In this document: positions 37,549 to 47,426 of the stretch, piece after piece
Position numbering within the stretch: position 1 is the stretch's first letter
Layout of the letters: each line of letters opens with the position of its first letter
NCBI GenBank assembly: GCA_024233935.1
Contig: JACKOY010000004.1
Span: 1 to 64,000 of the forward strand
Length of the DNA stretch: 64,000 nt
Direction of reading: 5' to 3'
Source of the DNA: Spirochaetales bacterium
Lineage (GTDB): Bacteria; Spirochaetota; Leptospiria; Leptospirales; Leptonemataceae
Notes under the pieces: model-generated
Databases searched by the model: none
Seen by the model: the letters and a program-made list of their open reading frames with translations, nothing else
Told to the model about the DNA's origin: nothing
Program-made: the position numbers and the translations under genes

Positions 37549-38814
37549 TCAGTAGTCGAACAGAAGTTGAAGCTCAATGTCGCGCATGGCTTCATCGCGC
37601 CGCGCAAGTTGACGTTCAAGGTCCCGGGCCCTTTCGGGATTGCGCTCCGTCAGGTAGCTCTGCAGAAGCACCAGGCATTCCCGATTCCGCAGATTTTGTC
37701 CGCAGAGTTCGAACAGGCTCTGTCGAGTAGAGGCGGGGTCGACGGACGGTCCGGAGGAACTGAGGCGGGCATCTTCCAGAGCAGCCGCGACGGTTGTGAG
37801 TGCCGTAACATCGGACCTCTGACCCAGAAGGGCGTAGGCCCCGGCGAGACCGCGCAGAATCTCCACCTGCAGGTGTGCGTTCTGGCGATTCGCTTCGGCC
37901 AGGCCCTGGAGGGTCGGGGCGGAGAGCTGGAACGCCCGTCGGTAATTGTAGAGCGCCTCATGAGCCCGGGATTGTTCCAGCAGCCAGGCGCCCGAGCGGA
38001 CATAAGCGACCGGATCCTGAAACGTTCGAATCTCCACCATCTGCAACAGACGAATCTGCATTTCCTGCACTTCGGTTTGTTGTCCTTCCGGGTGATTGCG
38101 CAACACGATCTGGCATTTACGAAGCGCCGTTCGATCCAGCGTCCCTCTGCGCATGAGCGCCTGAAGGTCTGGTGGGAAGTCATCGGCGGTTCGGTCGGCG
38201 AATTGCGTCAGGCGCTCTCTGTGTTCTTCTGCTATGCCGCCTTCAAAGAACAGGGCCACCCGGGCGGCGAGAGCAGCCTCCCGTTCAAGCAGGCCCCGTT
38301 GCCAGAGGCCGCCTGGATTCGAGCCCGCAGAGAATGCATGGGCCGACGCGGCCGAACCTTCCGGCGTTGCCCCGCAGGACAGGGGTTCCAGCGCCGGTAG
38401 CGCCTCTGATTCAATGGCCTGCCCATCGTAGGCGAGGGCCGCCCGGGCATACCAGCGGGCGGCTCCGGTGTAGGAGCGATCCATCAGGTCCAGGTAACCG
38501 CGCAGATAATAAAGGAAGGCGTCCGGTTGCTCCTCAAGGGCTTGTTCCAGGCTCAAGCGGGCGGTATCCCGATCGCCCCGGGCAAGGGCCAACAGTGCCT
38601 TCAGACGATGGAAACCGGGCAAAACCGAGCCCGGCGGCCGGAGCTCGCCGGCCAGGTTCAGGTAGGAAGCGGCCTGGCCTGGGTCGCCAGCCCGGTACGC
38701 CTCGACTGCCCGACTCAGGAAGGCCGTCGCCGCCCCGGTGCTCTCAGCCATCGCCACCGGGGGACACGATAGCGCGAGCACCAGGCCCGCCGTTTTGAGA
38801 AAGGAACTCACCAC
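37549..38814 (-). CDS. Exported helical-repeat (TPR-like) protein
   Basis: 421 residues. A signal peptide (LKTAGLVLALSCPPVAMAES) precedes an alpha-helical repeat region with TPR-like spacing (AVEAYRAGDPGQAASYLNLAGEL, ALARGDRDTARLSLEQALEEQPD). Such proteins scaffold periplasmic or outer-membrane complexes. No specific family recognised. The gene is divergent from hppA across a 218-bp gap. Confidence 0.65.
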   Translation of the reverse strand: MVSSFLKTAGLVLALSCPPVAMAESTGAATAFLSRAVEAYRAGDPGQAASYLNLAGELRPPGSVLPGFHRLKALLALARGDRDTARLSLEQALEEQPDAFLYYLRGYLDLMDRSYTGAARWYARAALAYDGQAIESEALPALEPLSCGATPEGSAASAHAFSAGSNPGGLWQRGLLEREAALAARVALFFEGGIAEEHRERLTQFADRTADDFPPDLQALMRRGTLDRTALRKCQIVLRNHPEGQQTEVQEMQIRLLQMVEIRTFQDPVAYVRSGAWLLEQSRAHEALYNYRRAFQLSAPTLQGLAEANRQNAHLQVEILRGLAGAYALLGQRSDVTALTTVAAALEDARLSSSGPSVDPASTRQSLFELCGQNLRNRECLVLLQSYLTERNPERARDLERQLARRDEAMRDIELQLLFDY

Positions 38815-38877
38815 TATTAGTTACCGGCCGTTCCCGCGCGAACTTGAGCACAAGAGTGCCTCCCTGATCGTTTTGGC

Positions 38878-38906
38878 TTGACATGGGACCTCCAGACGCG
38901 GCTTCT
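38878..38906 (+). promoter_or_regulatory. Possible sigma-70-like promoter for hppA
   Basis: TTGACA at 38878-38883 is a perfect -35; the -10 hexamer 17-18 bases on (GCTTCT or CTTCTA) is poor, so the call rests mostly on the -35. The rest of the 218-bp gap has no other gene. Confidence 0.3.
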
Positions 38907-39032
38907 ACTACCCGCGTCAATGGGCCGCGCGGCCGGCCTGCCCCGCGAAACCTACATGAATCTCAACGTTTCCCCTCATACGTTTCAGGCGCCGGGGTTT
39001 CAATTTCACGGACTAAGTTAAGGAGATATTTG

Positions 39033-41267
39033 ATGAGCTATATATATCTGACTCTGGGGGTGGGCGTGCTTTCCCTCTTATTCGCCCTCTACCGGGCATC
39101 CTGGATCCGCAAACAAGATCCGGGCACCGAGCGCATGCAGCGCATCGGAAAGCACATCGCCGATGGTGCGATGGCGTTTCTGCGTGCTGAGTATCGGGTT
39201 CTGATCTGGTTCGTCGTCGCGGTAGCTGCTATCCTGGCCATCGCCGCTACTTTCGGGCCCGAGCAGGAAGCGTCTCCCATGGTTGCACTGTCGTTTGTTG
39301 TCGGTGCGCTTTGCTCCGCGCTGGCCGGCTTTCTGGGAATGCGCGTGGCGACCCAGGCGAACTACCGCACCGCGAACGCGGCCCGTCAGGGCATCGCGCC
39401 GGCGCTCGCCGTAGCTTTCACCGGCGGATCGGTCATGGGTCTGGGCGTGGTTGGCCTGGGCGTACTGGGTCTGGGCGGTCTTTTCGTTTTCTACACCTTC
39501 ATTTTTGGCGAAGCCAGCATGGGCCTCGTTCTGAACGTGCTTTCCGGTTTTTCGCTCGGTGCCTCCTCAATTGCGCTTTTTGCGCGGGTCGGCGGCGGCA
39601 TTTACACCAAGGCAGCTGACGTCGGGGCGGACCTCGTGGGTAAGGTCGAAGCGGGCATCCCCGAGGACCATCCGCTGAATCCCGCCACTATCGCCGACAA
39701 CGTGGGCGATAACGTAGGCGACGTGGCCGGCATGGGTGCGGACCTTTTTGAGTCCTACGTCGGTTCTATTCTTGGTTCGATGGTCCTGGGCGCCGCGTTT
39801 ATTGCTGACATGGGCGGCGACGCCTTCGGTGGCATGAGCGCCGTGCTGCTGCCGCTGATGATTGCGGGGCTTGGAATTGCCTGCTCCATTTTCGGAACAT
39901 TCTTTGTGCGTATCGGCGAAGGCGGCAATCCGCAACGCGCCCTGGTGACAGGCCATTGGATCTCAACCGGCCTGATGGTTGTTCTGGTGTACTTTGCAAT
40001 CGACGCGGTGCTTCCGACTTCCTGGAGTTCGATCCCGATCTTGAGCGCCGCCATTGGCATTGATGCGGCCCCGAAGGTATTCACATCGTTTGGCGTATTC
40101 GTTGCCATCTTTGCCGGCTTGATCGTGGGCATGCTCATCGGAGAGGTGACGGAGCACTACACCGGCACCGATAAGAAGCCGGTTGTGGCTATTGTTCGCC
40201 AGTCGGTAACAGGCTCCGCAACCAACATTATCGCCGGCCTGGGAGTTGGCATGATGTCGACCGCCATCCCGATCATTCTGATTGCAATCGCAATCCTTGT
40301 GGCCTTTGAAGCGGCGGGGCTTTACGGCATCGCTCTTGCGGCCCTCGGAATGCTCGCCAACACCGGCATTCAGCTGGCGGTCGATGCCTACGGTCCCATC
40401 TCGGACAACGCCGGCGGCATTGCCGAGATGGCTGAATTGCCGCCCGAAGTACGCCAGCGCACCGATAAACTGGATGCGGTCGGCAACACAACTGCGGCGA
40501 TCGGAAAAGGTTTTGCAATCGCATCGGCGGCTCTCACTGCCCTCGCTCTCTTTGCGGCCTTCATGAAACAGGCTGGCCTGAGTTCTATCGACGTGGCCAC
40601 ACCCAACGTAATGGCCGGACTTTTTGTAGGCGCGATGCTGCCGTTCGTGTTTTCAGCGATGGCCATGGGCGCCGTCGGTCGGGCGGCGATGAGTATGATT
40701 CATGAAGTGCGCCGCCAGTTCGCCAACATCCCTGAACTGAAAGCGGCCCTGGCGATCATGAAAAAGCACGAGCACGATCTCTCCAAGATCAACAAGAAGG
40801 ACCGTGAGGTGCTGGATCGCGCGGACGGAAAAGCAGAATACGCGCGTTGCGTGGAGATCTCCACAACATCTGCCATTCGTGAGATGGTGCTTCCCGGCCT
40901 TCTGGCCGTGGTCACTCCGGTTGCCTCCGGTTTCGTATTTGGCGCGGAACCGCTGGGCGGCCTTCTGGCGGGCGTTACTGTGAGCGGCGTCTTGATGGCC
41001 ATTTTCCAGGCCAACGCAGGCGGCGCCTGGGACAATGCCAAGAAGATGATCGAAGGCGGCGTCACGATTGATGGGCAGACCTACAAAAAAGGCAGCGAGC
41101 CGCACAAGGCCGCGGTCGTGGGCGATACAGTGGGCGACCCGTTGAAAGACACATCCGGGCCTTCGATCAACATTCTCATCAAATTGATGTCGGTCGTGGC
41201 TCTGGTTATGGCCCCCATGCTGAAAGAGGCCACACCTCTCATGGAAGTGATTCGCGCCATGTTTTGA
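39033..41267 (+). CDS. hppA: Membrane-bound ion-pumping pyrophosphatase HppA, K+-dependent type
   Basis: 744 residues from ATG 39033 (AAGGAG eight bases upstream). About 16 transmembrane spans and the catalytic block [19 protein letters not shown]…[20 protein letters not shown] (pyrophosphate and Mg binding). [12 protein letters not shown] carries Ala where K+-independent enzymes have Lys, so this is probably the K+-stimulated type pumping H+ or Na+. It couples pyrophosphate hydrolysis to ion export at the inner membrane. A terminator follows. Confidence 0.96.
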   Translation: MSYIYLTLGVGVLSLLFALYRASWIRKQDPGTERMQRIGKHIADGAMAFLRAEYRVLIWFVVAVAAILAIAATFGPEQEASPMVALSFVVGALCSALAGFLGMRVATQANYRTANAARQGIAPALAVAFTGGSVMGLGVVGLGVLGLGGLFVFYTFIFGEASMGLVLNVLSGFSLGASSIALFARVGGGIYTKAADVGADLVGKVEAGIPEDHPLNPATIADNVGDNVGDVAGMGADLFESYVGSILGSMVLGAAFIADMGGDAFGGMSAVLLPLMIAGLGIACSIFGTFFVRIGEGGNPQRALVTGHWISTGLMVVLVYFAIDAVLPTSWSSIPILSAAIGIDAAPKVFTSFGVFVAIFAGLIVGMLIGEVTEHYTGTDKKPVVAIVRQSVTGSATNIIAGLGVGMMSTAIPIILIAIAILVAFEAAGLYGIALAALGMLANTGIQLAVDAYGPISDNAGGIAEMAELPPEVRQRTDKLDAVGNTTAAIGKGFAIASAALTALALFAAFMKQAGLSSIDVATPNVMAGLFVGAMLPFVFSAMAMGAVGRAAMSMIHEVRRQFANIPELKAALAIMKKHEHDLSKINKKDREVLDRADGKAEYARCVEISTTSAIREMVLPGLLAVVTPVASGFVFGAEPLGGLLAGVTVSGVLMAIFQANAGGAWDNAKKMIEGGVTIDGQTYKKGSEPHKAAVVGDTVGDPLKDTSGPSINILIKLMSVVALVMAPMLKEATPLMEVIRAMF

Positions 41268-41291
41268 GGCGAATCTGGTTTTGTTTCTGGG

Positions 41292-41317
41292 AAAGGCCGC
41301 CTGCGGGCGGCCTTTTT
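41292..41317 (+). terminator. Rho-independent terminator after hppA
   Basis: Stem AAAGGCCGCC / GGCGGCCTTT with loop TGCG and a run of five Ts, about 25 bases after the hppA stop. Confidence 0.92.
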
Positions 41318-41364
41318 GTTTGTTTGGGCTTGCAGGCGTTGCTTTGCCTTTCTATTTTGCTCGT

Positions 41365-41694
41365 ATGGAATCGTCCGGAGCACCCCAGAAACCACTCTAC
41401 GATCAGATTTTCGCTGAGATTGCAAAGATCGAAGATCCGGAGCTGGGCATCAGCATCACCGAACTGGGCCTGATCTATGACGTGCAGGTCACGGCCGATG
41501 GAAAGGTCGATGTCGTCATGACCTTTACCTCCATGGCCTGTCCGGTCGGACCCCAGTTGAAGGCCCAGGTACACGCCGCTGCAACCAGGGTAGAGGGTGT
41601 AAGCGATGCGAATGTGGAAGTCGTGTTCAATCCTCCCTGGGATCCGCACGAAATGGCGTCGGAGGACGCCCGCATGTATCTGGGTATCGTGTGA
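41365..41694 (+). CDS. DUF59/MIP18-family Fe-S assembly protein
   Basis: 109 residues. The DUF59 core reads [21 protein letters not shown] followed by [18 protein letters not shown] (the conserved Cys of PaaD/SufT proteins) and [11 protein letters not shown]. It helps deliver iron-sulfur clusters in the cytoplasm. The ATG at 41365 is preferred to an upstream in-frame codon inside the terminator. The next gene's GTG overlaps its stop by 4 bp. Confidence 0.9.
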   Translation: MESSGAPQKPLYDQIFAEIAKIEDPELGISITELGLIYDVQVTADGKVDVVMTFTSMACPVGPQLKAQVHAAATRVEGVSDANVEVVFNPPWDPHEMASEDARMYLGIV

Positions 41695-42566
41695 CTGCGG
41701 CCCGGGCCCCCGCTTTTTTGTTCTTTTTGAGCCTGGTCGGCTGCCTGACGACGACGCCCCTGGTGCTATTGTATCGACCTCAAGGTATGCGCGTCGAGAC
41801 CTTTCGTTCGGATCCGCCACTGACGATTACCATCTATCCCGGTAATCGCGATCATTACGATGGCGCCGTCATTTTTCTGCATGGCGGGGGATGGACTATG
41901 GGCGGTTCGGAGGTGCCCTTGTTCCAGGACTGGGCGCCCCTTCTCGAGCGCGCACGGTTGCGTGGTGTCGGTCTGGAGCACCGCGTCGCGCCGGCGTTTC
42001 GGGGTATGGACCTGGTCTCCGATTGCATGGACGGTGTGCGCTACGTAGAAGCCAACGCCGAGCGACTGCACTTTCCATCCGATCGCATTGGCCTGGTTGG
42101 ATTTTCTTCGGGCGGTCATCTGGCTGTGATGGCTGCCCTGGAGCTTTCGCGGCTTGAGCGCGGTCCTCTGCGTGCGGTGGTGAGTTACTATGCGCCTCTG
42201 AATTTTGAGTTGCTGTTGCTCCAGCGCAACCCGGCCATGCTTGCTTATCTCAAAGGGTTTCTTCCCGAAGAGTATTCCGCAAGTCCCGATAGTCTGGCCG
42301 CTGCAATGGAGGAGCTCTCCCCCATTCGCCGATTGCACGCGGGCGCTCCGCCGATTCTTTTGGTTCACGGGCTCTCCGATGAACTGGTTCCGCCCGAACA
42401 GAGTGCCAGCTTTACTCTGGCGGCCAACAAGTTGCGAGATGGCATGGCGGAGTTTGTCCCGGTGGAGAACGGGCGCCACAATTTCAACCAGTCCAGAAGT
42501 CAGTGGGCCCGTCAGGTTGACGAAGCAGCGGTCGCCTTCCTACGCCGGCACGTCGCGCAGGATTAA
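41691..42566 (+). CDS. Alpha/beta hydrolase, possible lipoprotein
   Basis: 291 residues from GTG 41691. A signal [10 protein letters not shown] ends in a good lipobox Cys. The hydrolase core has HGGGWTMGG (oxyanion hole of the BD-FAE/carboxylesterase group), [12 protein letters not shown] (nucleophile elbow) and the C-terminal Asp/His ([16 protein letters not shown]). Likely an envelope-facing esterase. Its tail converges by 27 bp on the next hydrolase gene. Confidence 0.88.
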   Translation: MTAARAPAFLFFLSLVGCLTTTPLVLLYRPQGMRVETFRSDPPLTITIYPGNRDHYDGAVIFLHGGGWTMGGSEVPLFQDWAPLLERARLRGVGLEHRVAPAFRGMDLVSDCMDGVRYVEANAERLHFPSDRIGLVGFSSGGHLAVMAALELSRLERGPLRAVVSYYAPLNFELLLLQRNPAMLAYLKGFLPEEYSASPDSLAAAMEELSPIRRLHAGAPPILLVHGLSDELVPPEQSASFTLAANKLRDGMAEFVPVENGRHNFNQSRSQWARQVDEAAVAFLRRHVAQD

Positions 42567-43643
42567 AAACCGGGCCTGAGGCTCCTGCCGGTCCAACCAA
42601 TCGTAGAGCATTTCCAGGAAATCCGGCGAGAGCTCCGTGAAGGGATTGAGGCGCTCCCAAACGAGTTGCGGCAGGTTTTCCCCCGGTGTTTGCCTTCTTT
42701 TCAGGAAGTGGCCCATCTCCGGTACAGTGGCATAACGATACGAATCGCCCTTATCGGTTTCGCCATCGTTCGGACTGGCCTCGCGGTCCAGTGCCCCCAC
42801 CAGATGCAGTACGGGTGTGCCGGCTGCAAGAGCCTGGTTTAACAAGTCGGAAAAATTCAGGCGGTCAGCGGTCTCACGGAAGGCCCGCATGTCCGCGCTT
42901 TGCAGATGTCGCACCGTGTTACGAAACGCCACAATGTCCGGAGCGGTCAGGGCTTCATCGGTCGCAATCTGCCCGTTCTCGCGATAGGTCCGCCACTCCT
43001 GGCGCGCCTGCACAATCGTTTCGGTCGGAACTCCGCGCTCTTCCATGCGGGTGAATAGCGATTCGCCCCACTGATCCAGATGGCTGCCCCGTTCGTTGCA
43101 GCCCGTCAGGACCAGTCCGCCCAAACGAATGCGATGCATGGCACGGGCCGCCAGCGCAAGAATGCAGCCGCTTCCCTGGGCAAGCACGACCGGGTCCTGT
43201 TCGGGAAAGCGTGCCCGTGCATGTTGAAGCACCAGGGCCAGGTCCGAGATGCGCAGTTCCAGGTCCATGACCGACCGATCCGAAGCGCGGGTCGCCCCGG
43301 TACCGCGTTGATCGTAGCGCAGAACCACGTCTCCGTGATGGCCGGCAAGCACGGTGGCGAGCCGTTCTCCGGTCCGGAAGGCCACGCCGGGAGAGTTCCA
43401 GTCGCGGTCCAGGCCTTCGTCCGGGACCAGAACAATGACGGCATTCGGTACTGTGGCGGAACCAGGCACGGTCAATGTTCCCGGCAGCTCGATTGCGTCG
43501 GCGGCACGCACGCTGAATTCTTCTTCAGAGAAGGACGAATCGGGCAGGGCCCAGCGCTCGGGCGCGTACGAGCGGTAGGCGATCCACCAGAGCAGCAGTA
43601 CTGAGGAAGGAACGAGCAACGAAAAAAGAATCAGTCGGCGCAC
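42540..43643 (-). CDS. Alpha/beta hydrolase with N-terminal anchor
   Basis: 367 residues. The N-terminus (LILFSLLVPSSVLLLWWIAY) is a membrane anchor or signal. Hydrolase features: AIVLVPDEGLDRDWN (oxyanion region), VVLAQGSGCILALAA (GxSxG nucleophile), HLVGALDREASP (acid) and VPEMGHFL (His). Related to the 2-lysophospholipase/serine aminopeptidase group. It lies three bases downstream of the DUF1574 gene in one operon with the MBOAT gene, so it may trim or transfer acyl groups in the same pathway. Confidence 0.85.
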   Translation of the reverse strand: MRRLILFSLLVPSSVLLLWWIAYRSYAPERWALPDSSFSEEEFSVRAADAIELPGTLTVPGSATVPNAVIVLVPDEGLDRDWNSPGVAFRTGERLATVLAGHHGDVVLRYDQRGTGATRASDRSVMDLELRISDLALVLQHARARFPEQDPVVLAQGSGCILALAARAMHRIRLGGLVLTGCNERGSHLDQWGESLFTRMEERGVPTETIVQARQEWRTYRENGQIATDEALTAPDIVAFRNTVRHLQSADMRAFRETADRLNFSDLLNQALAAGTPVLHLVGALDREASPNDGETDKGDSYRYATVPEMGHFLKRRQTPGENLPQLVWERLNPFTELSPDFLEMLYDWLDRQEPQARFLILRDVPA

Positions 43644-43646
43644 GGT

Positions 43647-44798
43647 TCAGAGTCGCGATTCAATATGAGAGAAAAGATAATCCGTGAACTCCGGAAAGCA
43701 GACGCCGGCCAGATGGCTGGAGTCGTAGAAGCGATCGCAGGATATGGCGTCCGTATAGTTCATATCCAGAAAGGCGGTGTGGGAATTTTCGCGCACAATC
43801 TCAAGCACGATGGGCGTAAATATGTCGCGAATCGTCAATTCCTGCCCGGTGGGCGTCGTCTGCACAACGCGTGTCGCCTTAAACTCACGCAGGTGCGAAC
43901 CGACCTTGACCCACACCATGGCGTTTGGAATCTGCAGGCGTTCCGCCGCCGCGACCATCTCGCGCATGAAGTAGACCTGACCTTCGTTCAGGTGGAACGG
44001 GTTCAGGAAGTCCCGCCAGGTGCCTTCGGCAGTTCGCCGCAGAAAGTCTTCATCCTGTGGAATGTCAGAAAAGTCACTGTATGGAACCGAGCCCCGGTTC
44101 ACATGCATGGCGTTCAGGTTTTCGGATACGAAGATCCGGAACTGGCGCGCGCCGCGTGAATTGTGTTCCAGACGTTCCAGAATGACCGGGAGCTTCGGCC
44201 GGTATTGATAGTTCCAGAAAAGCCGTTTGGCAACGTAGTTCGAGATATCGCCCGGAGAGTACTGCATGGCATTTTCGAACATGAAATCGGCGGGCAGACC
44301 GTTCAGCATGACTTCATCCATCGCGATGGATGGTGTCGCATTCAGGCCCTGGGGCGTGATCGCAAAAAATACAAAGTCCGGTCGAATGTTGCGCTCCTCG
44401 AACTGCTGCATGAGATAGTGGAAGTAGTCCGATGTTCCTCCGGGCACCGAAAAGTTATAGAGCTTCCAACCCGGGAAACGCGATTCGATGTAGTCGTTGC
44501 TGAAAGAAGTGGTTCGGGAGTTTCCGAACATGACAGCGATGCGCCCCCGTTGCTCGATAGGAAGGCTCAGTTCGGCCTCCAGTTGCTCCATCAGTTCGAT
44601 CTTGTGCTCGTAACTCAGATACGAGGCCGTTCGGAGAAAGTAGTCCGGAAATCTCCAGATGAAAAGTTGCTTATCGAGCACGAAGGCGGCCAGCAGTATC
44701 AACACCGGAATCAACATCCAGAAACGGAAACTCCGTGCCATCGGATCCTGCGGGGTCTCGATGCCTTCGTTGTTGAGTGTGGCTTCCTGGTTTGCCAT
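43647..44798 (-). CDS. DUF1574 protein with SGNH-like features, MBOAT partner
   Basis: 383 residues. One N-terminal anchor (FWMLIPVLILLAAFVLDKQLF), then a periplasmic domain with FGNSRTTSFS (SGNH block I-like Ser) and DSSHLAGVCF near the end (Asp/His pair, DxxH). Leptospiral DUF1574 proteins have this look. Its position three bases after the MBOAT gene mirrors AlgI with AlgX/AlgJ-like or DltB/DltD pairs, in which an SGNH protein passes acyl groups to a glycan. Confidence 0.8.
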   Translation of the reverse strand: MANQEATLNNEGIETPQDPMARSFRFWMLIPVLILLAAFVLDKQLFIWRFPDYFLRTASYLSYEHKIELMEQLEAELSLPIEQRGRIAVMFGNSRTTSFSNDYIESRFPGWKLYNFSVPGGTSDYFHYLMQQFEERNIRPDFVFFAITPQGLNATPSIAMDEVMLNGLPADFMFENAMQYSPGDISNYVAKRLFWNYQYRPKLPVILERLEHNSRGARQFRIFVSENLNAMHVNRGSVPYSDFSDIPQDEDFLRRTAEGTWRDFLNPFHLNEGQVYFMREMVAAAERLQIPNAMVWVKVGSHLREFKATRVVQTTPTGQELTIRDIFTPIVLEIVRENSHTAFLDMNYTDAISCDRFYDSSHLAGVCFPEFTDYLFSHIESRL

Positions 44799-44801
44799 AA
44801 G

Positions 44802-46346
44802 CTAGAACACGAAATAGATAAACTGGTGCGCGGCTTCGGCCATGGTCGGCAAAAGAATGCCGCCGGTAATCGCTCCGGCCAGCAGTATCAGCCAGAAATC
44901 ATAGCGACGCCATCGTTCGAAAAGTCCGGGCCTGTATTGAATTACATGAAAGAAAATGAGGGCGGCAAACATGTACAAGAACGTTTCACTGTGGCCAATG
45001 TCGTTCAGGGTGAAGATCTCCGGTCCGAATACGGCCTCTGTAAGAGCCGGATCAGCGCCGGCGGCCGCGTAATCGTCCCGGGCTGCGTCCGGTGTGTTCA
45101 GAGCCAGGCCCGCAAACATTTCGCCCATGATGTAGCCGGAGGAGTACGAGCGCGTGTCCGGCGCCGGGTAGACCACCCGTTGCGAACGAAACATGATCGC
45201 CCCCAGAGAGAACAAAAAGAACATGAACAGTATCTTCAGCACGAGCAGGAAGCGATTGTTCTTGGGTGTGGTCTGAATGCCCAGATCGTCTTCGAGGATT
45301 CGTTCCAGCGCCAGAAGCAGTCCCCAGCTGACGCCCCAGATGATGTAGCTGTAGTCGGCCCCGTGCCAGAGCCCGCCAATCATAAAGGTCACAGCGAGAT
45401 TCATGTGGGTGCGAAAGCGGCTGACGCGACTTCCGCCGAGCGGTATATAGATGTAATCCCGTAGCCAGGTATTGAGTGTTATATGCCAGCGTTTGCCCCA
45501 GAGTTCTCTGGCGTTTCGTGAAAAATACGGGGCCAGAAAGTTTTCGGGTATTTCGTAGCCCAGAAGCCGCGCGGCGCCCCGCGCAATGTCCGTGTACCCG
45601 GAAAAATCGCAGTACACCTGCAAAGAAAAACCCATGCCGGCCAGAAGCAAAGACCAGGCGTTGTAGGTCTGCGGCTCCCGAAACACGGGCGCGATAATAA
45701 ATCCCATTGGATCGGCCAGCAGGACCTTCTTCAAGAGACCACCGATGATCAACCAGCCGCCATCGTACAGGCGTCTTTTGTTGATCTTGGGATCGTCGAT
45801 CTGTCCCATGAAATCGGTCGAACGCATGATGGGCCCCGCAATCAGCTGCGGGAAAAACAGGATGAACAGAAAGTAGCGCCGGAAACCTGGATTTTCGGTG
45901 ATGATATCCCGGGCCACGTCGACCGAGTACGCAATCAGCTGAAACGTATAAAAGCTGATCGCCAGCGGCAAAAAGAGATCCACCTCGCGGGCCGCCTCCG
46001 GAACCGGCACGCCCAGATCCACCAGGATCATACGCACAAAGGCAAAGTACTTGAAAACTCCCAGATTCGAAAGGTTGATCAGAACGTTGACCGCAAGCAA
46101 TCGTCTTCGGTCGGGCGCTGTCCGGCGCATCATGGCCCGCACGAATAGGTAGTTGATCCCGACCATGCTGAGAAAGTGCACGGTCCAGCGCAGGCCCCAC
46201 CAGCCTTCCGACTCGAGACCCCAGTAAGCGTAGAACAGTACCGAAGCCAGCACCAGAAAGTACTGCCGGGCAACGCCGCGGAGATTCCAGTACACCAGGT
46301 AAACAATCGCGAGGAAAACGAGAAAGGTTACGGAATTGAAGAGCAT
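44802..46346 (-). CDS. MBOAT-family O-acyltransferase (AlgI/DltB-like)
   Basis: 514 residues with about ten spans. MBOAT hallmarks are QVYCDFSGYTDIARG, the RWHITLNTWLRDYIYIPLGG block and the catalytic His328 in GGLWHGADYSYIIWG. Members move acyl (often acetyl) groups across the membrane for O-acylation of exported glycans. It starts an operon with DUF1574 and hydrolase genes. Which glycan is modified is unknown. Confidence 0.93.
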   Translation of the reverse strand: MLFNSVTFLVFLAIVYLVYWNLRGVARQYFLVLASVLFYAYWGLESEGWWGLRWTVHFLSMVGINYLFVRAMMRRTAPDRRRLLAVNVLINLSNLGVFKYFAFVRMILVDLGVPVPEAAREVDLFLPLAISFYTFQLIAYSVDVARDIITENPGFRRYFLFILFFPQLIAGPIMRSTDFMGQIDDPKINKRRLYDGGWLIIGGLLKKVLLADPMGFIIAPVFREPQTYNAWSLLLAGMGFSLQVYCDFSGYTDIARGAARLLGYEIPENFLAPYFSRNARELWGKRWHITLNTWLRDYIYIPLGGSRVSRFRTHMNLAVTFMIGGLWHGADYSYIIWGVSWGLLLALERILEDDLGIQTTPKNNRFLLVLKILFMFFLFSLGAIMFRSQRVVYPAPDTRSYSSGYIMGEMFAGLALNTPDAARDDYAAAGADPALTEAVFGPEIFTLNDIGHSETFLYMFAALIFFHVIQYRPGLFERWRRYDFWLILLAGAITGGILLPTMAEAAHQFIYFVF

Positions 46347-46427
46347 GCCGGTGGGCGCCCGCAGGCGTTATCTTCGCGAAGGTTGCGGCAGGACTGCATC
46401 CAGGCCAGCTTTTTTTGGAGCCGGTCG

Positions 46428-47426
46428 TCAGGGCAGGCAGCGCTCTACGACAGGCAAGAACTCGCGCAGGGCGTTGTGCAACTCCAGAGGGATAGTTGCC
46501 CCGCAGGCGTTCTTGTGCCCGCCACCGCCATAGGCATGCACCGCCGGCAGCAGATTCACATCCCCTTTCGACCGCAACGAGACTTTGGTTTTTCCGGCTT
46601 CTCGAACCACAAATACCATCGCAATCTGTATCTGGTCCGGTTCCAGCAGTTCGTTTACCAGTCCGTCCAGGTCCTCGAAGGTGACGTTGTATTCCTGCAG
46701 ATCCTTGCGCTGAATGACGATCCAGGCCATCGTTTCATCCGCGTTGACCTGCAACGTATCGTAGACGGTGCGCCGGGCCAGTAGGCGACCAACCGGAAAG
46801 CCCGATGCCAGCCGTTGGGCGACTGCCGGTGGGTCCACTCCCAATTCAAGCAATCGCGCGGCGAGGCGATGGCTTTCCGGTCGGGTCTTGCGGTAGCGAA
46901 AGTGTCCTGTGTCCGTGACCAGCCCGGCATACAGCGCCCGGGCTACGGCGGCTGTCAGGGGCAACCCGTCAAACTCAATCAGCTCCTGAATAATTTCGCT
47001 CGTGGAACCAATGTCCGGACGCAAGAAATAGGTCTTCATATCGGACACGATGCCATCGTGGTGGTCGATCACGATGAGGTTACTTCGATCTTCGGCGATC
47101 CACTGTTCAATCTCGCCCGACCGGCCTATGTCCGAGTTGTCGAGCAACACGATGGTTCGATCGCGTAATTGGGGTTCCGGGGGCCGCTCCGGAAAAGACA
47201 GAATAGTTCCTTCGGGATCCAGGAAGCGCAGTTTGGCGCTCAGCGGATCGTGATTCAGGACAAGGCAGTCTTTGCCCTTCTGTCGGAGCAGGTACGCGAG
47301 GCCTATTTCCGCGCCGATGCCATCGGGGTCTGGATTGCGATGGGTCGAAAGCAATAATCGATCGACGCTCAGGAGCCGGTCCAACAAAGCCCGATAGAAC
47401 GCTTCACTTTCCATGCATGCTTTCAA
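46428..47426 (-). CDS. nrnA: DHH-family phosphoesterase (NrnA type)
   Basis: 332 residues. DHH motifs are STHRNPDPDGIGAEIGLAYLL (motif I), LLDNSD, the signature VIDHHDG and the C-terminal DHHA1 domain ending AYGGGGHKNACGA. It degrades nano-RNA and 3'-phosphoadenosine 5'-phosphate, or cyclic dinucleotides in some relatives. The N-terminus overlaps the 3' end of the HD-domain gene by 23 bp, so they are coupled. Confidence 0.9.
   Translation of the reverse strand: MKACMESEAFYRALLDRLLSVDRLLLSTHRNPDPDGIGAEIGLAYLLRQKGKDCLVLNHDPLSAKLRFLDPEGTILSFPERPPEPQLRDRTIVLLDNSDIGRSGEIEQWIAEDRSNLIVIDHHDGIVSDMKTYFLRPDIGSTSEIIQELIEFDGLPLTAAVARALYAGLVTDTGHFRYRKTRPESHRLAARLLELGVDPPAVAQRLASGFPVGRLLARRTVYDTLQVNADETMAWIVIQRKDLQEYNVTFEDLDGLVNELLEPDQIQIAMVFVVREAGKTKVSLRSKGDVNLLPAVHAYGGGGHKNACGATIPLELHNALREFLPVVERCLP

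Noticed and set aside
44163..45464. 433-codon plus-strand open frame
   Set aside because: It lies opposite DUF1574 and MBOAT genes, which are well supported; the frame is rich in Arg, His and Gln as antisense frames often are here.
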